From Lentisphaeria bacterium UBA4640 (GTDB taxonomy: Bacteria > Verrucomicrobiota > Lentisphaeria > Victivallales > UBA1829), in the NCBI GenBank assembly GCA_002405835.1, contig DHMO01000053.1, positions 38,240 through 102,239 of the forward strand: a stretch of 64,000 bases of DNA. Direction: 5' to 3'. Numbering within the stretch: the stretch's first letter is position 1; each line of letters begins with the position of its first letter. The notes beneath the pieces are model-generated. The model had not been told where the DNA came from. It did no database searches and was given only the letters and a program-made list of their open reading frames with translations. The position numbers and the translations under genes were made by a program. This document shows positions 26,625 through 35,516 of the stretch, piece after piece.

Positions 26625-27419
26625 TCAAACCCGGGACGGCGGAACTCCGTAAACCGCACGGAAAACGCGGGAGAAGTAAAACGGGCTGGAAAAACCAAGC
26701 CGGTCCGCCGTCTCTTTCACACTCAATCCCTCCCCCGCCAGCAGGCGGTACGCACGCTGAGCCAGCCGTCTGCGGACATATTCCCCTGGAGTCATGCCAA
26801 GCTGTTTCCGGAAAAGCTGATTGATGTATTCCGGCGCAAAATGGAATTCCCGCGCCAGCGCCATCCGCCCCGGGCGTTCAAGCAGGTGTTCATTCAGATA
26901 CGCCGTCATCCGCTTTACCGGATCCGCGCCGTTTCCCCTGACACTTTCGGGAAGAAGCATCCGCAGGAATATTTCGCGGACGAGTCCGGACGCCAGCGCT
27001 TCCGTAACGCTTCCCGGAGTCCGGAATGCTTCATAAAGCCGCAGAAACAGTGAGTGAAACAGTTCCGGTTCCGCAAGACTGAGTCGGCGCGGCGGGAGCT
27101 GAACCGGTTCGCATTCCGCTGTTTCCCCGAAGAGAAAATGAACACAGCAGAACGAACTTTCCCGTTCCGTCAGAGTCTGTGAAATTTCGATTCCCGGCGG
27201 CATGAGGGCGATTTCTCCGGGAGCCAGTACAAAATCTTCACCGTCTCCGGATTCATAGCGGATTCCGCCCGCAAGCGTCATCTGAATCTGCCAGTCGATG
27301 AATGTACGCTTCTTCCATGCTGTGCAGCGGTTCTCTTCCGGACGGATGACTGCGACGTAATGGACGACGGGCTGGAGTTCATTCAGGAGGATTTTTCTTT
27401 GATTCTTATTTTCGTGCAT
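26625..27419 (-). CDS. AraC-family regulator, probably controlling the alpha-galactosidase gene
   Basis: 264 residues. The N-terminal cupin-like part includes MTLAGGIRYESGDGEDFVLAPGEIALMPPGIEI; the C-terminal domain has two helix-turn-helices (MALAREFHFAPEYINQLFRKQLGMTPGEYV, then VKETADRLGFSSPFYFSRVFRAVYGVPPS). Closest in layout to sugar-responsive activators such as those of melibiose or arabinose use. It is divergent from the GH36 gene, whose promoter has a good -10 but a poor -35, as expected for an activator-dependent promoter. Its stop lies 2 bases from that of the metal ATPase. Confidence 0.9.
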   Translation of the reverse strand: MHENKNQRKILLNELQPVVHYVAVIRPEENRCTAWKKRTFIDWQIQMTLAGGIRYESGDGEDFVLAPGEIALMPPGIEISQTLTERESSFCCVHFLFGETAECEPVQLPPRRLSLAEPELFHSLFLRLYEAFRTPGSVTEALASGLVREIFLRMLLPESVRGNGADPVKRMTAYLNEHLLERPGRMALAREFHFAPEYINQLFRKQLGMTPGEYVRRRLAQRAYRLLAGEGLSVKETADRLGFSSPFYFSRVFRAVYGVPPSRV

Positions 27420-27461
27420 ATTTTTCTCATTTCCGGCTATTCCATATTTCTTATTTCAATG

Positions 27462-27467
27462 TATAAT
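27462..27467 (+). promoter_or_regulatory. Predicted -10 box of the alpha-galactosidase gene
   Basis: TATAAT, with no recognisable -35 (TTCCAT at 16 bases, poor). This fits a promoter needing an activator, here the divergent AraC protein. Confidence 0.4.
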
Positions 27468-27511
27468 ATAGGAACAAAAAAAGAGAAATGCAAGCAGAAT
27501 GGAGAAAAAAT

Positions 27512-29338
27512 ATGCTGTCATTTGAAAACGGAACATTCCATATTCCGGAAACCGGACTCGGCGAAGGGATTCTGTCGTTTGAATTTGAAAATGAAACGAT
27601 CACAACTGAATCCGCCGTTTGGATACCCTGTGGCAATTCATGGAAAACGGAATTGAAGAACGGGCTGCAGGTTCAGCTGCAAATCAGCGGAGACATTCTG
27701 CATGCTTCGTTCCGCAACGGGATGCAGGAATGTTTTCTGAAAAAGATTCATCTGGATTTTGCCGCAGGGCTTGACGCGGAAAATTACAGGGAATACACTC
27801 ATTCGCGTCTTTTCCTCGAACAGGCAAGCGGAGTGAAGCCGGTTGGAATGTCGACTCCGTTTTTTGAACACAATCCGCCCAGTTACATGGTTTATCTTCT
27901 CGTTCCGCGCAACAGCGGAAAGAATTTGCTGTTCGCGGCGCTTCCGCCGCATCAGGGGGACTTCCTGGTCTTTCAGGCACGGCATGAATCCAGGAGTCTG
28001 AACGGGAAATTCGGTCTCTCCGTCACTGTGGAGGAAGACCGCAGTCTGAAAGCTGGAATGGAGTTCAAACTCTCGCCGGTTCTCTTCCGCGTCTCGGAGA
28101 AAAATCCGCTTGAACTGCTGGAGGAGCTCGGAGATTCCTATGCGGCTTTGCGGACAGCGCCGCTGAAAGATCGCGCCGTCGGCTGGAATTCATGGGATCA
28201 GTTTCATACGGATATTTCCGCTGAAGATGTTCTCGAAACCCAGAAAAGACTCGATGCTTTTTCCGGGCACAAGGTCCGTTATTATGTCGTTGACGACGGC
28301 TGGCAGATAGCCTACGGCGCCTGGATCCCGAACCTCAAGTTTCCCGCCGATCTTGCCGAGTTCTGCCGGAAGATAACTGCCGGCGGCGGAATTCCGGGAA
28401 TCTGGACTGCTCCGCTCTGCGTGGACAACAGGTACATGTTCCCGCACGAATGGATCGTTTCGACAACCGACGGACGTTTTGCTCTGGATATTACCCGTCC
28501 GGAAGCGGCGGAATACCTGCATTCCGTTTACCGCCGCCTGCATGATGCAGGATTCCGGTACTTCAAAGTCGATTTCACCAACCGCATTCTCGATGTTCCG
28601 CGCTGTCATGACATGAGCATGGGACGCGCCGGAATTTTGCGCCGAACTTATGAAATCATCCGTTCGGCGATCGGACCGGAAAGCTACTTCCTCGGCTGCT
28701 GCGTCCCGTATGAACCTGCATTCGGGCTCGTCGACGCAGTCCGGACCACAGCGGATATTCAAATCTACTGGAGCGCGGTACAGATCAATATGACAAGCGC
28801 ATCCGCCCGCTGGTGGATGCATCGCAGACTCTGGAACAACGATTCCGATTTTCTTGTGGTGCGCGGCGAAGAGACTTCCTGTGCGGAGTTTTCGAATCAG
28901 TCGCCGTTTGTACCGGGGAAATATGCAAGCGGTCCGGTACTCACAAAACGGGAAGCGGAATCGCTCGCTCTGGCGCTCTACATGACCGGAGGCGATCTCA
29001 TGTTCAGCGACAATTTTCTGAAACTGAATGACGCCGGACGGAAGATTTTGAAAGACACCCTTGCGCTGCCTCCGCTGAACGAGGCGGCGCGTCCGCTGGA
29101 TCTGTTCTCTGCGCCTGCGGGTAAAATGCCGTCCGTCTGGTTTGCTCCAGAAGCCGGGAAAGCCGCGGTTTTCAACTGGGGGGAAGAGCCTGCGCAATTT
29201 GAACTTGGACCGGCTCTTTTCGGCGGACATCGTCCCGGAGACTTCTTCTGGAACCGGAAGGAAGCGGAACGAGACCCGGACGGTACTCTCCGAATTGTTC
29301 TTGCCCCGCATGAAGCGGCTGGAATTGAAATTCTTTAA
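27512..29338 (+). CDS. Alpha-galactosidase-like enzyme, clan GH-D (GH36-like)
   Basis: 608 residues from the ATG at 27512, behind GGAG; an ATG at 27488 is earlier in frame but lacks a ribosome-binding site. No signal peptide. The barrel is plain: VGWNSWDQFHTDIS, YYVVDDGWQ, GIPGIWTAPLCVD, and FRYFKVDFTN, where the D of K-x-D-F (~355) is the expected nucleophile. GLVDAVRTTADIQ carries the R-x-x-x-D acid/base pattern (~414). N-terminal beta-sandwich (1-~215) and C-terminal beta domain complete a GH36/GH31-clan D layout. It most likely cleaves alpha-galactosides intracellularly. The divergent AraC protein probably regulates it. Confidence 0.88.
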   Translation: MLSFENGTFHIPETGLGEGILSFEFENETITTESAVWIPCGNSWKTELKNGLQVQLQISGDILHASFRNGMQECFLKKIHLDFAAGLDAENYREYTHSRLFLEQASGVKPVGMSTPFFEHNPPSYMVYLLVPRNSGKNLLFAALPPHQGDFLVFQARHESRSLNGKFGLSVTVEEDRSLKAGMEFKLSPVLFRVSEKNPLELLEELGDSYAALRTAPLKDRAVGWNSWDQFHTDISAEDVLETQKRLDAFSGHKVRYYVVDDGWQIAYGAWIPNLKFPADLAEFCRKITAGGGIPGIWTAPLCVDNRYMFPHEWIVSTTDGRFALDITRPEAAEYLHSVYRRLHDAGFRYFKVDFTNRILDVPRCHDMSMGRAGILRRTYEIIRSAIGPESYFLGCCVPYEPAFGLVDAVRTTADIQIYWSAVQINMTSASARWWMHRRLWNNDSDFLVVRGEETSCAEFSNQSPFVPGKYASGPVLTKREAESLALALYMTGGDLMFSDNFLKLNDAGRKILKDTLALPPLNEAARPLDLFSAPAGKMPSVWFAPEAGKAAVFNWGEEPAQFELGPALFGGHRPGDFFWNRKEAERDPDGTLRIVLAPHEAAGIEIL

Positions 29339-29340
29339 AC

Positions 29341-29379
29341 TATAGAGAAAACGCCGGATTGAGAACATTCAATCCGGCG
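29341..29379 (-). terminator. Terminator for the minus-strand exported protein
   Basis: 11-base-pair stem (CGCCGGATTGA at 29352-29362, TCAATCCGGCG at 29369-29379). On the minus strand it is followed by TTTTCTC; on the plus strand no T run follows, so it is a poor terminator for the galactosidase gene, though it may still act as one. Confidence 0.6.
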
Positions 29380-29391
29380 CGGATTCAGAAC

Positions 29392-29955
29392 TCAGCGTTC
29401 GGGCTGTGGATGAAACTGACGGTGCGGGTGCTTGCCGAAAGCCGGCTTGCCGCTGACAATGTCATTGAACTGCTTTTCAATGATTTCCGTCTTGCGGGCT
29501 TTTTCCTTTGCAAGCGCGGCGGAATGTTCCGCAATCCGCTGTTCACGGGCGGCAACGGCGCTGTCAAAGCGGGCTCCGAGAATTGCAATAATTTCTTTTT
29601 TTGCAGCTTCGTCTTTGTTTTTGCGGTACTGATCAAGGAGCATGTTGAACTTCTCCATCTCCGCACGGCGTTTGGCGATCTCGGTGCGGCGGAGTTCATC
29701 AATCTCCTGCATTTTCTTCATGATCTGCATACGGACTTCGGGACTGATGAGAGCATCGTCCATTTCCGGACCCGGACGGAAATGGACGTTCCGTTCATCC
29801 CCGCGGGAATCCGGACGCGGACAGCGCGGTTTTTCTTTTTTCATTTTCCGGACTTTGCACTCTTTTTTATCCGGACGCGGAGCCGGTTCCTGTGCGAAAG
29901 CGGTTGTGCAGACGGCGGCGGCGCAGACGGCGCAGATGATGCTGGAAAATCTCAT
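29392..29955 (-). CDS. Small exported helical protein, function unknown
   Basis: 187 residues with a signal peptide (MRFSSIICAVCAAAVCTTAFAQ, cut near AQE). The rest is strongly charged and mostly helical (LRRTEIAKRRAEMEKFNMLLDQYRKNKDEAAKKEII, then AREQRIAEHSAALAKEKARKTEIIEKQF), with likely coiled coil from ~80 to ~170. Size and layout recall the periplasmic CpxP/Spy group, but the LTxxQ signature of that group is not evident. Found singly, divergent from mcsA. Start ATG at 29955 behind AGGAGA. Confidence 0.65.
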   Translation of the reverse strand: MRFSSIICAVCAAAVCTTAFAQEPAPRPDKKECKVRKMKKEKPRCPRPDSRGDERNVHFRPGPEMDDALISPEVRMQIMKKMQEIDELRRTEIAKRRAEMEKFNMLLDQYRKNKDEAAKKEIIAILGARFDSAVAAREQRIAEHSAALAKEKARKTEIIEKQFNDIVSGKPAFGKHPHRQFHPQPER

Positions 29956-30069
29956 AATCGGAATCTCCTGTTTTTGTTGTTTCTGTTACGAAAGTGAAGC
30001 GGCTTCGGTTCATATAACGCATGATTCGAAGAAATATTGTGTGATTTGCATAAAATCCCGTCATCGCGC

Positions 30070-30097
30070 TTGAAAAACGGAACAGCCGTGCTATTTA
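30070..30097 (+). promoter_or_regulatory. Predicted promoter of the mcsA unit
   Basis: TTGAAA (30070-30075), 16-base spacer, TATTTA (30092-30097). I see no CtsR-like direct repeat (AGTCAAA-type) near it, unlike the clpC operons of Firmicutes. Confidence 0.4.
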
Positions 30098-30122
30098 TAC
30101 TTCATAAAAACGGAGTTTTATC

Positions 30123-30677
30123 ATGCTGTGCGACATCTGCAAAAAAAATCCGGCGACCATCCACATTCAGGAAATTGCCGGGAATGAAAAAAAGACTCTT
30201 CATCTCTGCCAGGAATGCGCTCAGAAAAAAGCGCAGGAAGATTCCTCGTTTCAGGCGCTCAATCTTGCGGAGGTGCTTTACAACATATCCAATCAGCTCA
30301 ATCCGCAGGAGGTGCAGAAACCCGATACGGAACATTCCGGAATTTTCTGTTCCACTTGCGGCTGGGATTATGCGAGTTTCCGGAAGACCGGACGCCTCGG
30401 CTGTCCAGACTGCTACAATGCCTTCCGCGACACGCTCAAGAGCGTTCTCGGCGCCATGCACCGCGGAACCACGCACACTGGCAAAACCCCGGGCGAATAT
30501 CACGGTCCGGCACCGGAAAAAGGGGAAATCAACTTTGCAGCCCTCCGGAAGGAGCTTGAAAAACTTCAGAACAGTCTCAACGCCGCCGTTGCCAGCGAAG
30601 AGTTTGAGCGCGCCGCAATTCTGCGCGACAAAATCAACGAACTCAAGGAACAGCTCACCGGAGGAAACGGAAAATGA
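30123..30677 (+). CDS. mcsA: McsA, zinc-finger and UVR-motif activator of McsB
   Basis: 184 residues. Two zinc-binding Cys pairs at each of two sites: CDIC (3-6) with CQEC (~28-31), and CSTC (~77) with CPDC (~97). A UVR motif follows near the C-terminus (REELEKLQNSLNAAVASEEFERAAILRDKINELKEQL-like region, ~137-175). In Bacillus McsA binds and activates the arginine kinase McsB and links it to ClpC. The downstream mcsB ATG overlaps its stop (ATGA). Firmicutes place ctsR before and clpC after; neither is here. Confidence 0.93.
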   Translation: MLCDICKKNPATIHIQEIAGNEKKTLHLCQECAQKKAQEDSSFQALNLAEVLYNISNQLNPQEVQKPDTEHSGIFCSTCGWDYASFRKTGRLGCPDCYNAFRDTLKSVLGAMHRGTTHTGKTPGEYHGPAPEKGEINFAALRKELEKLQNSLNAAVASEEFERAAILRDKINELKEQLTGGNGK

Positions 30678-31744
30678 AAGTCAAGCCCGAAGAACTGCTC
30701 CGCAATCCGCTCAGCTGGCTCGTCGACAGCGGACCGGATGACGATATCGCAATCAGCACGCGGATCCGTCTGGCGCGCAATTTCAGTTCCACGCCCTTCC
30801 CGATTGCGGGCAATCAGGATGCGCTCAATCAGGTGAAAGAGCTTGCGGAAAAAGCAATCCTCGATTCCGAAGCGATCGCCGAGCCGATGGAGTTTGACCT
30901 GCCCGCACTCTCCGATGTGGAGAAGAACCTGCTGCTGGAACGCCGTCTCATCAGCCGCGACATGCTCACGCCGAATCCTGCGTCGGCACTGATTGCGGAC
31001 CGCAATGAATCGCTGGCCGTCATGATCAATGAAGAAGATCATCTCCGGATGCAGGCGCTCAGCCCCGGATTCCAGCTTGAATCGGTCTGGAAAAGACTGA
31101 ATCATTTTGATGATGTCCTTTCCAACCGCATTCCATATGCGTTTGACGCACGCCTCGGCTTTCTCACATCCTGCCCTTCCAATCTCGGAACGGGAATGCG
31201 GGCGTCGGTTATGCTGCATCTGCCGGGATTGGTCATGATGGAGCAGATGAACGCCGTGAAACAGGCGCTCGGCAAACTCGGACTTGCCGTCCGCGGATTC
31301 TACGGGGAAGGCTCCAACAACCGCGGAAATCTCTTCCAGATTTCCAACCAGAGCACGCTTGGGGAAAGTGAAGAACAGATTCTCGACCGTCTCTCTTCGA
31401 TCGTCAAGCAGATCATCATTCATGAAAAGCAGGCGCGGCAGACTCTGCTGGACAAACGCCAGAGTTTTCTGCTGAATCAAGTCGGGCGTGCCTACGGAAT
31501 TCTGCGGCACGGCTATATGATTTCCAGTGAAGAGGCTCTCAATTCGCTCTCCGAACTGCGGCTCGGCGTGGACATGAAGATGTTCTCATCCGTCGACATC
31601 CACACGGTCAATGAACTCTTCCTCAACGTCCAGCCCTCGCATCTTCAGATTGCGGAACACAAGGAACTTTCGCAGGAGGAGCGCGACACCGCGCGCGCAA
31701 CCCTTATCCGCGAAACACTCAAAGCCAAGCGCGGACAGGTCTGA
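30674..31744 (+). CDS. mcsB: Protein arginine kinase McsB
   Basis: 356 residues, matching the ~360 of Bacillus McsB. Phosphagen-kinase fold: STRIRLARN (28-36), NEEDHLRMQ (~119-127, with E120/E121), and LTSCPSNLGTGMRASVMLHLP with Cys at residue 167, the same position as the catalytic-loop Cys of Bacillus McsB. It phosphorylates arginines on damaged proteins and so marks them for ClpCP. Its partner ClpC is not in this window, so targeting would depend on genes elsewhere. Translationally coupled to mcsA; the next gene starts 13 bases downstream. Confidence 0.95.
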   Translation: MKVKPEELLRNPLSWLVDSGPDDDIAISTRIRLARNFSSTPFPIAGNQDALNQVKELAEKAILDSEAIAEPMEFDLPALSDVEKNLLLERRLISRDMLTPNPASALIADRNESLAVMINEEDHLRMQALSPGFQLESVWKRLNHFDDVLSNRIPYAFDARLGFLTSCPSNLGTGMRASVMLHLPGLVMMEQMNAVKQALGKLGLAVRGFYGEGSNNRGNLFQISNQSTLGESEEQILDRLSSIVKQIIIHEKQARQTLLDKRQSFLLNQVGRAYGILRHGYMISSEEALNSLSELRLGVDMKMFSSVDIHTVNELFLNVQPSHLQIAEHKELSQEERDTARATLIRETLKAKRGQV

Positions 31745-31756
31745 GGCTGACCGCAG

Positions 31757-33664
31757 ATGATTGAAGCCTTCTACACCGCCGGACTTGCCCTGCTGGAATC
31801 CACATTCGTTTTTGTGGGACTCCTGATTCTGCACGGACTGCGCCGGATCATCGGTTCCGCTCCGCTCTACATGTTCCTGGGCGTGCTCGTGGTGATGATG
31901 AACGTCGCCGGAGCGGCAGGACTCCGCATGATCATCAGCGACGGCGGATTTGAACTCAGTGTTTCGACCTCGATTCTGCTGCTGCCGGTCATCGCCATTC
32001 TGCTGGTGATCTATATCGCGGACGGCACGCTCGCAGCACAGCGGCTTATCATCGCGGCGATGGCGACTTTCGGGATTTTCGCATATCTCAGCTGGATTAC
32101 GCGGATGCAGACCGAATGGGGCGGCTTCACCATGTCGCAGGGGCATCTGGCGGATTACCTTTCACGGCTGCTTGGAAACACAACCCGCAACATGGGCGCT
32201 TCGCTGGTGTCGCTGACTCTCGACCTGTTCCTCATTCCGGTGATTTTCCAGAAGATGAAGAACTACGGCTGCCGGTTGACCGTCTGTGCAATCGGCGCGG
32301 TGCTGCTCGGACAGTTTGTTGACAGCGTCATCTTCGTCGGCGTGCTCTACTGGGGCGATCCGCAGAAGATGGCCATTCTGAATGCGGAATACATTCCGCG
32401 CGTTCTTCTGGCGCTTTGGATTTCCTTTCTTGCGGCAATCTATCTTTCCCGTTTCGACAAGGAGATTCCCGGAGATTCACGCAGAACTCTTGACATCGTT
32501 CTTGCATTTTTCGGAAGCTACGGCAAGGCGAAACGCCTGGAACAGAATCTGCGGGAATCGGAACAGCGCTGCCGCACCATCATCCAGAACGCCTCCGACA
32601 TGATCCTCGTCACCGATGCGGACGGCATCATCGTCGATGCCAACAAAGCCGCTCAGGAAATGCTTTCGGCAAAAACAATGTTCGATCTCATCGGCTGCAG
32701 TCTCGACAAATTTCTGCTGCGCGGCGATACGCTCTCGCATCTGATGAAGGGGGCGGAAAACGTCATGCGTCTCTCCCTCCCCGGCTCCGGACGCGAAGTG
32801 GAGCTTTCCATGAGCAGTATTGCCGTTGACGGCAACTCCGCCCTGGTGTTCATCGGACGCGACATCACCGAACGGGAGCGTCTGGAGAAGGAACGTGAAC
32901 TTCTGCGCAGTGAAAATGAACACCGCCAGCGTCTCGAAGCGATCGGACGGCTTGCGGGGGGAATCGCACACGACTTCAACAATCTCATTCATGCGATTCA
33001 CGGTCATCTCGACCTCATTTACATGGGCGAAGTGACCGAGGAGAGCGAACCGCATCTCAAAAAGATCGACGCCATTGCGGAACAGGCGGGCAAGCTCACA
33101 AGCCAGCTCCTCGGGTACGCGCGCAAAGGCAAACGGCAGGTTCAGGCTCTGCCGCTGAAAAGCATCGTGGACGGAGCGTTCAACCTCTTCCAGCCCACCA
33201 CTCAGACGGGAATCCGCAACGAACTGAATATCGACTGCGGCGGAATCTCGGTTGAAGGCGACCGCACCCAGCTTCAGCAGGCAATCCTCAATCTGATGAT
33301 CAATGCGCGCGACGCCATGGAAAATCTTCCGGAAAACAGCCGCATTCTCCGCATTCGCGCGGGGCTTTGCGATGCAATGGGCGTTATGCCGAATCCTCCG
33401 GCGGAAGTCAAATTCAAAGGTCCCTTCTGCTGCATCCGCGTCGAAGACAGCGGCCCGGGCGTGGATGAGGCGATTGTCGGGAAAATTTTCGAACCTTTCT
33501 TCACAACCAAGCCGACCGGGAAAGGCACCGGAATGGGGCTCTCCATGGCATACGGAGTCTCCCGCGAACACGGCGGCTGGATTCAATATGAACGTCTGAA
33601 CCCGGGCGCGGCATTCACCATCATTCTGCCCGTTCTGCAAAACGAAAAGGAACATATCCAATGA
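31757..33664 (+). CDS. Membrane sensor histidine kinase with VUT-like membrane domain and PAS domain
   Basis: 635 residues. Residues ~5-230 contain six or seven membrane helices. The stretch from NMGASLVSLTLDLFLIPVIF through LLGQFVDSVIFVGVLYW and then PRVLLALWISFL recalls the end of VUT/YhhQ (queuosine-precursor transporter) proteins; this is my inference. A PAS domain follows (~265-385, DMILVTDADGIIVDANKAAQ), then the H box GRLAGGIAHDFNN (His ~407) and a HATPase domain (~500-632: N box LNLMINARDAM, D-x-G-P-G, FEPFFTTKPTGKGTGMGL). No receiver domain and no adjacent response regulator. Its stop overlaps the next ATG (ATGA). Confidence 0.88.
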   Translation: MIEAFYTAGLALLESTFVFVGLLILHGLRRIIGSAPLYMFLGVLVVMMNVAGAAGLRMIISDGGFELSVSTSILLLPVIAILLVIYIADGTLAAQRLIIAAMATFGIFAYLSWITRMQTEWGGFTMSQGHLADYLSRLLGNTTRNMGASLVSLTLDLFLIPVIFQKMKNYGCRLTVCAIGAVLLGQFVDSVIFVGVLYWGDPQKMAILNAEYIPRVLLALWISFLAAIYLSRFDKEIPGDSRRTLDIVLAFFGSYGKAKRLEQNLRESEQRCRTIIQNASDMILVTDADGIIVDANKAAQEMLSAKTMFDLIGCSLDKFLLRGDTLSHLMKGAENVMRLSLPGSGREVELSMSSIAVDGNSALVFIGRDITERERLEKERELLRSENEHRQRLEAIGRLAGGIAHDFNNLIHAIHGHLDLIYMGEVTEESEPHLKKIDAIAEQAGKLTSQLLGYARKGKRQVQALPLKSIVDGAFNLFQPTTQTGIRNELNIDCGGISVEGDRTQLQQAILNLMINARDAMENLPENSRILRIRAGLCDAMGVMPNPPAEVKFKGPFCCIRVEDSGPGVDEAIVGKIFEPFFTTKPTGKGTGMGLSMAYGVSREHGGWIQYERLNPGAAFTIILPVLQNEKEHIQ

Positions 33665-35103
33665 AACATCTGCTGTCTGCACTGCTGCTTGCCGGCACAC
33701 TTCTTCTCTCCGCGGCGGAGACTCTGACCATAATCGGAACCACCGATATTCACGGTCATATATTCTCTGCGCCGGACAAACCGAATCTTCTTAAACTCGT
33801 CCGCGCCGTTTCGGAGGAAGCGGAAAAAGCCGGACGCTCCAACACATTGCTCATCGACTGCGGCGATCTGATTCAGGGAACCGCCGAAACTCAGCTCGAC
33901 AACGGGAAAGCCGTTCTTGCACTCATGAATCTTGCAAAATACGATGTCTGGGTTCCCGGAAACCATGATTTTGAGCTTGGAATGAACACTCTTCTTGCCC
34001 GCGTCCGCGGTTTTCAGGGGACTTTTCTCTGCGGGAATCTTATCTACAGGAACGACCGACCCGCCGCGGCATGGAAGCTGTTCGAACGGGCCGGACTCAA
34101 AGTTGCCGTTATCGGCATCACCTCCGAACACATCGCAAACTGGAACTGGCGGCCGGAGGAAACAGGAATCAAAATCGAAGAAACTTTTGACGCCCTTGAC
34201 CGCGTCATGCCGGAAGTCATGCGCGCGAATCCGGAACTGATTCTGCTGGCAATTCATGCCGGACGCTTCCAGTCCAAACGCTTCTCCCCGAAGTGGTATC
34301 AGATGCTTGACCTGGCCAAGCGCTATCCGCAAATCGACCTCATTCTCGGTGGGCATACCCATGAACCTGTCGCCGGTCTCCCGATGGCGAAAAGCTGGTT
34401 CATGCAGGGCGGCAAACACACGCAGGGCTACGCGAAAGCGGAGATCGGTTACGACAAGACAAAGAAAAAATGCCTTTCTCTGAAAACCAATTACATTGCG
34501 CTCAAACCGGATGCGCAGGAAGTCGAAACGCCGAAAGCTCTCCGCCGCGAACTTGCCGAATTGCGGGATAATCTCAATTCCACCGTCTGCCGAAAGGCTC
34601 CCGCACTGACCTGGAAACAGCCCTGGAGCCTCGCGCAGATGTTCAGCAAGGCTATTGCGGAGGAGACAAAAGCAAAAATCGTCTTTCACGGAGTTCTTTC
34701 GTGGGGCGACAAACACGCAGGACGCTATTCTCGCAAGGATGTTTTCGACCTCTGTCCGTTTGAGAACACCGTGGTTCTGATGGACCTCTCGCCTTCGGAA
34801 TGCAAAGCCGTGCTGGAGGAACAGCTGATTGCGCGGAAATCAAAGAAAAAGAACGCCATGCCGCAATATTCTTTCGGTGTTTCTCTGAACGAAAAGGGCG
34901 AACTGGTCCTTGCGGACGGGCGGATCTGGAACAATGAGTCCGAGCGGCTTCCGGTCGCGTTCAATTCATTCATAGCCTCAAGCGGCGGGATGCGCTTCCC
35001 CGTTCTCAAAAAAATTTCATCCCGTCCAGAGGTGAACGGACGGGATACCGGACTCAAAGTCCGCATGCTTCTGGAAAATTATCTGAGGAGGAACTTTCAA
35101 TGA
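33661..35103 (+). CDS. Exported 5'-nucleotidase/UshA-type metallophosphoesterase
   Basis: 480 residues with a signal peptide (MKHLLSALLLAGTLLLSAAET). Metallophosphoesterase motifs in order: TTDIHGH (metal D-x-H), DCGDLIQGT, GNHDFELG, LAIHAG and LGGHTHEP. The remaining ~230 residues are the C-terminal substrate-binding domain of the 5'-nucleotidase family (with a GVLSWGDKHAGRYSRKDVFDLCPFENTVV segment in its usual place). It likely hydrolyses nucleotides or cyclic nucleotides in the periplasm. Coupled by ATGA overlap both to the histidine kinase before it and to the lipoprotein after it. Confidence 0.9.
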   Translation: MKHLLSALLLAGTLLLSAAETLTIIGTTDIHGHIFSAPDKPNLLKLVRAVSEEAEKAGRSNTLLIDCGDLIQGTAETQLDNGKAVLALMNLAKYDVWVPGNHDFELGMNTLLARVRGFQGTFLCGNLIYRNDRPAAAWKLFERAGLKVAVIGITSEHIANWNWRPEETGIKIEETFDALDRVMPEVMRANPELILLAIHAGRFQSKRFSPKWYQMLDLAKRYPQIDLILGGHTHEPVAGLPMAKSWFMQGGKHTQGYAKAEIGYDKTKKKCLSLKTNYIALKPDAQEVETPKALRRELAELRDNLNSTVCRKAPALTWKQPWSLAQMFSKAIAEETKAKIVFHGVLSWGDKHAGRYSRKDVFDLCPFENTVVLMDLSPSECKAVLEEQLIARKSKKKNAMPQYSFGVSLNEKGELVLADGRIWNNESERLPVAFNSFIASSGGMRFPVLKKISSRPEVNGRDTGLKVRMLLENYLRRNFQ

Positions 35104-35516
35104 AACGCTTTCTGATTCCGCTGGCCGCAGTGTTTGCACTCGCACTGTTTGACGGATGCTCGCACAACCGTCTCTCGTTCGATCCGAAGCCGGAAGACAT
35201 GCTGGTCGACAAAGAGAAATTTGCGCTTTTCGACTATGTCCGCGGATTTGTACTGAGTTCGAAACGCCTGAAACTTTCACAGGAGGAACGGAAGACGATC
35301 CAGTCGACCGATCCGGAAATCCGGATTTTCTACACAGCACCGAAAGAGGGACGGATGCATATGTACTGGGATCTGCCGCGTGAGCGCCGGCTGATCGCAT
35401 TCACGGAAGGACCGCTTCTGACCACCCGCAATCCCTCGAACTGGCGCATTTCGATTGTCACCGGCAAGCGCAACGCAAACGCGGGAATGCCGAAAGATTA
35501 CGGAATGGAAAAGTGA
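35100..35516 (+). CDS. Probable lipoprotein, function unknown
   Basis: 138 residues. Signal sequence MKRFLIPLAAVFALALFDGC with a Gly-Cys that would fit a relaxed lipobox (L-F-D-G-C); the expected L/A at -3 is Phe, so lipidation is only likely. The mature part has no recognised family. Its start overlaps the nucleotidase stop and its stop overlaps the next start, so it belongs to the same translated unit. Confidence 0.7.
   Translation: MKRFLIPLAAVFALALFDGCSHNRLSFDPKPEDMLVDKEKFALFDYVRGFVLSSKRLKLSQEERKTIQSTDPEIRIFYTAPKEGRMHMYWDLPRERRLIAFTEGPLLTTRNPSNWRISIVTGKRNANAGMPKDYGMEK

Noticed and set aside
29352..29379. Terminator of the alpha-galactosidase gene on the plus strand
   Set aside because: The stem is good but no T run follows on that strand; the T run is on the other side, serving the minus-strand gene.
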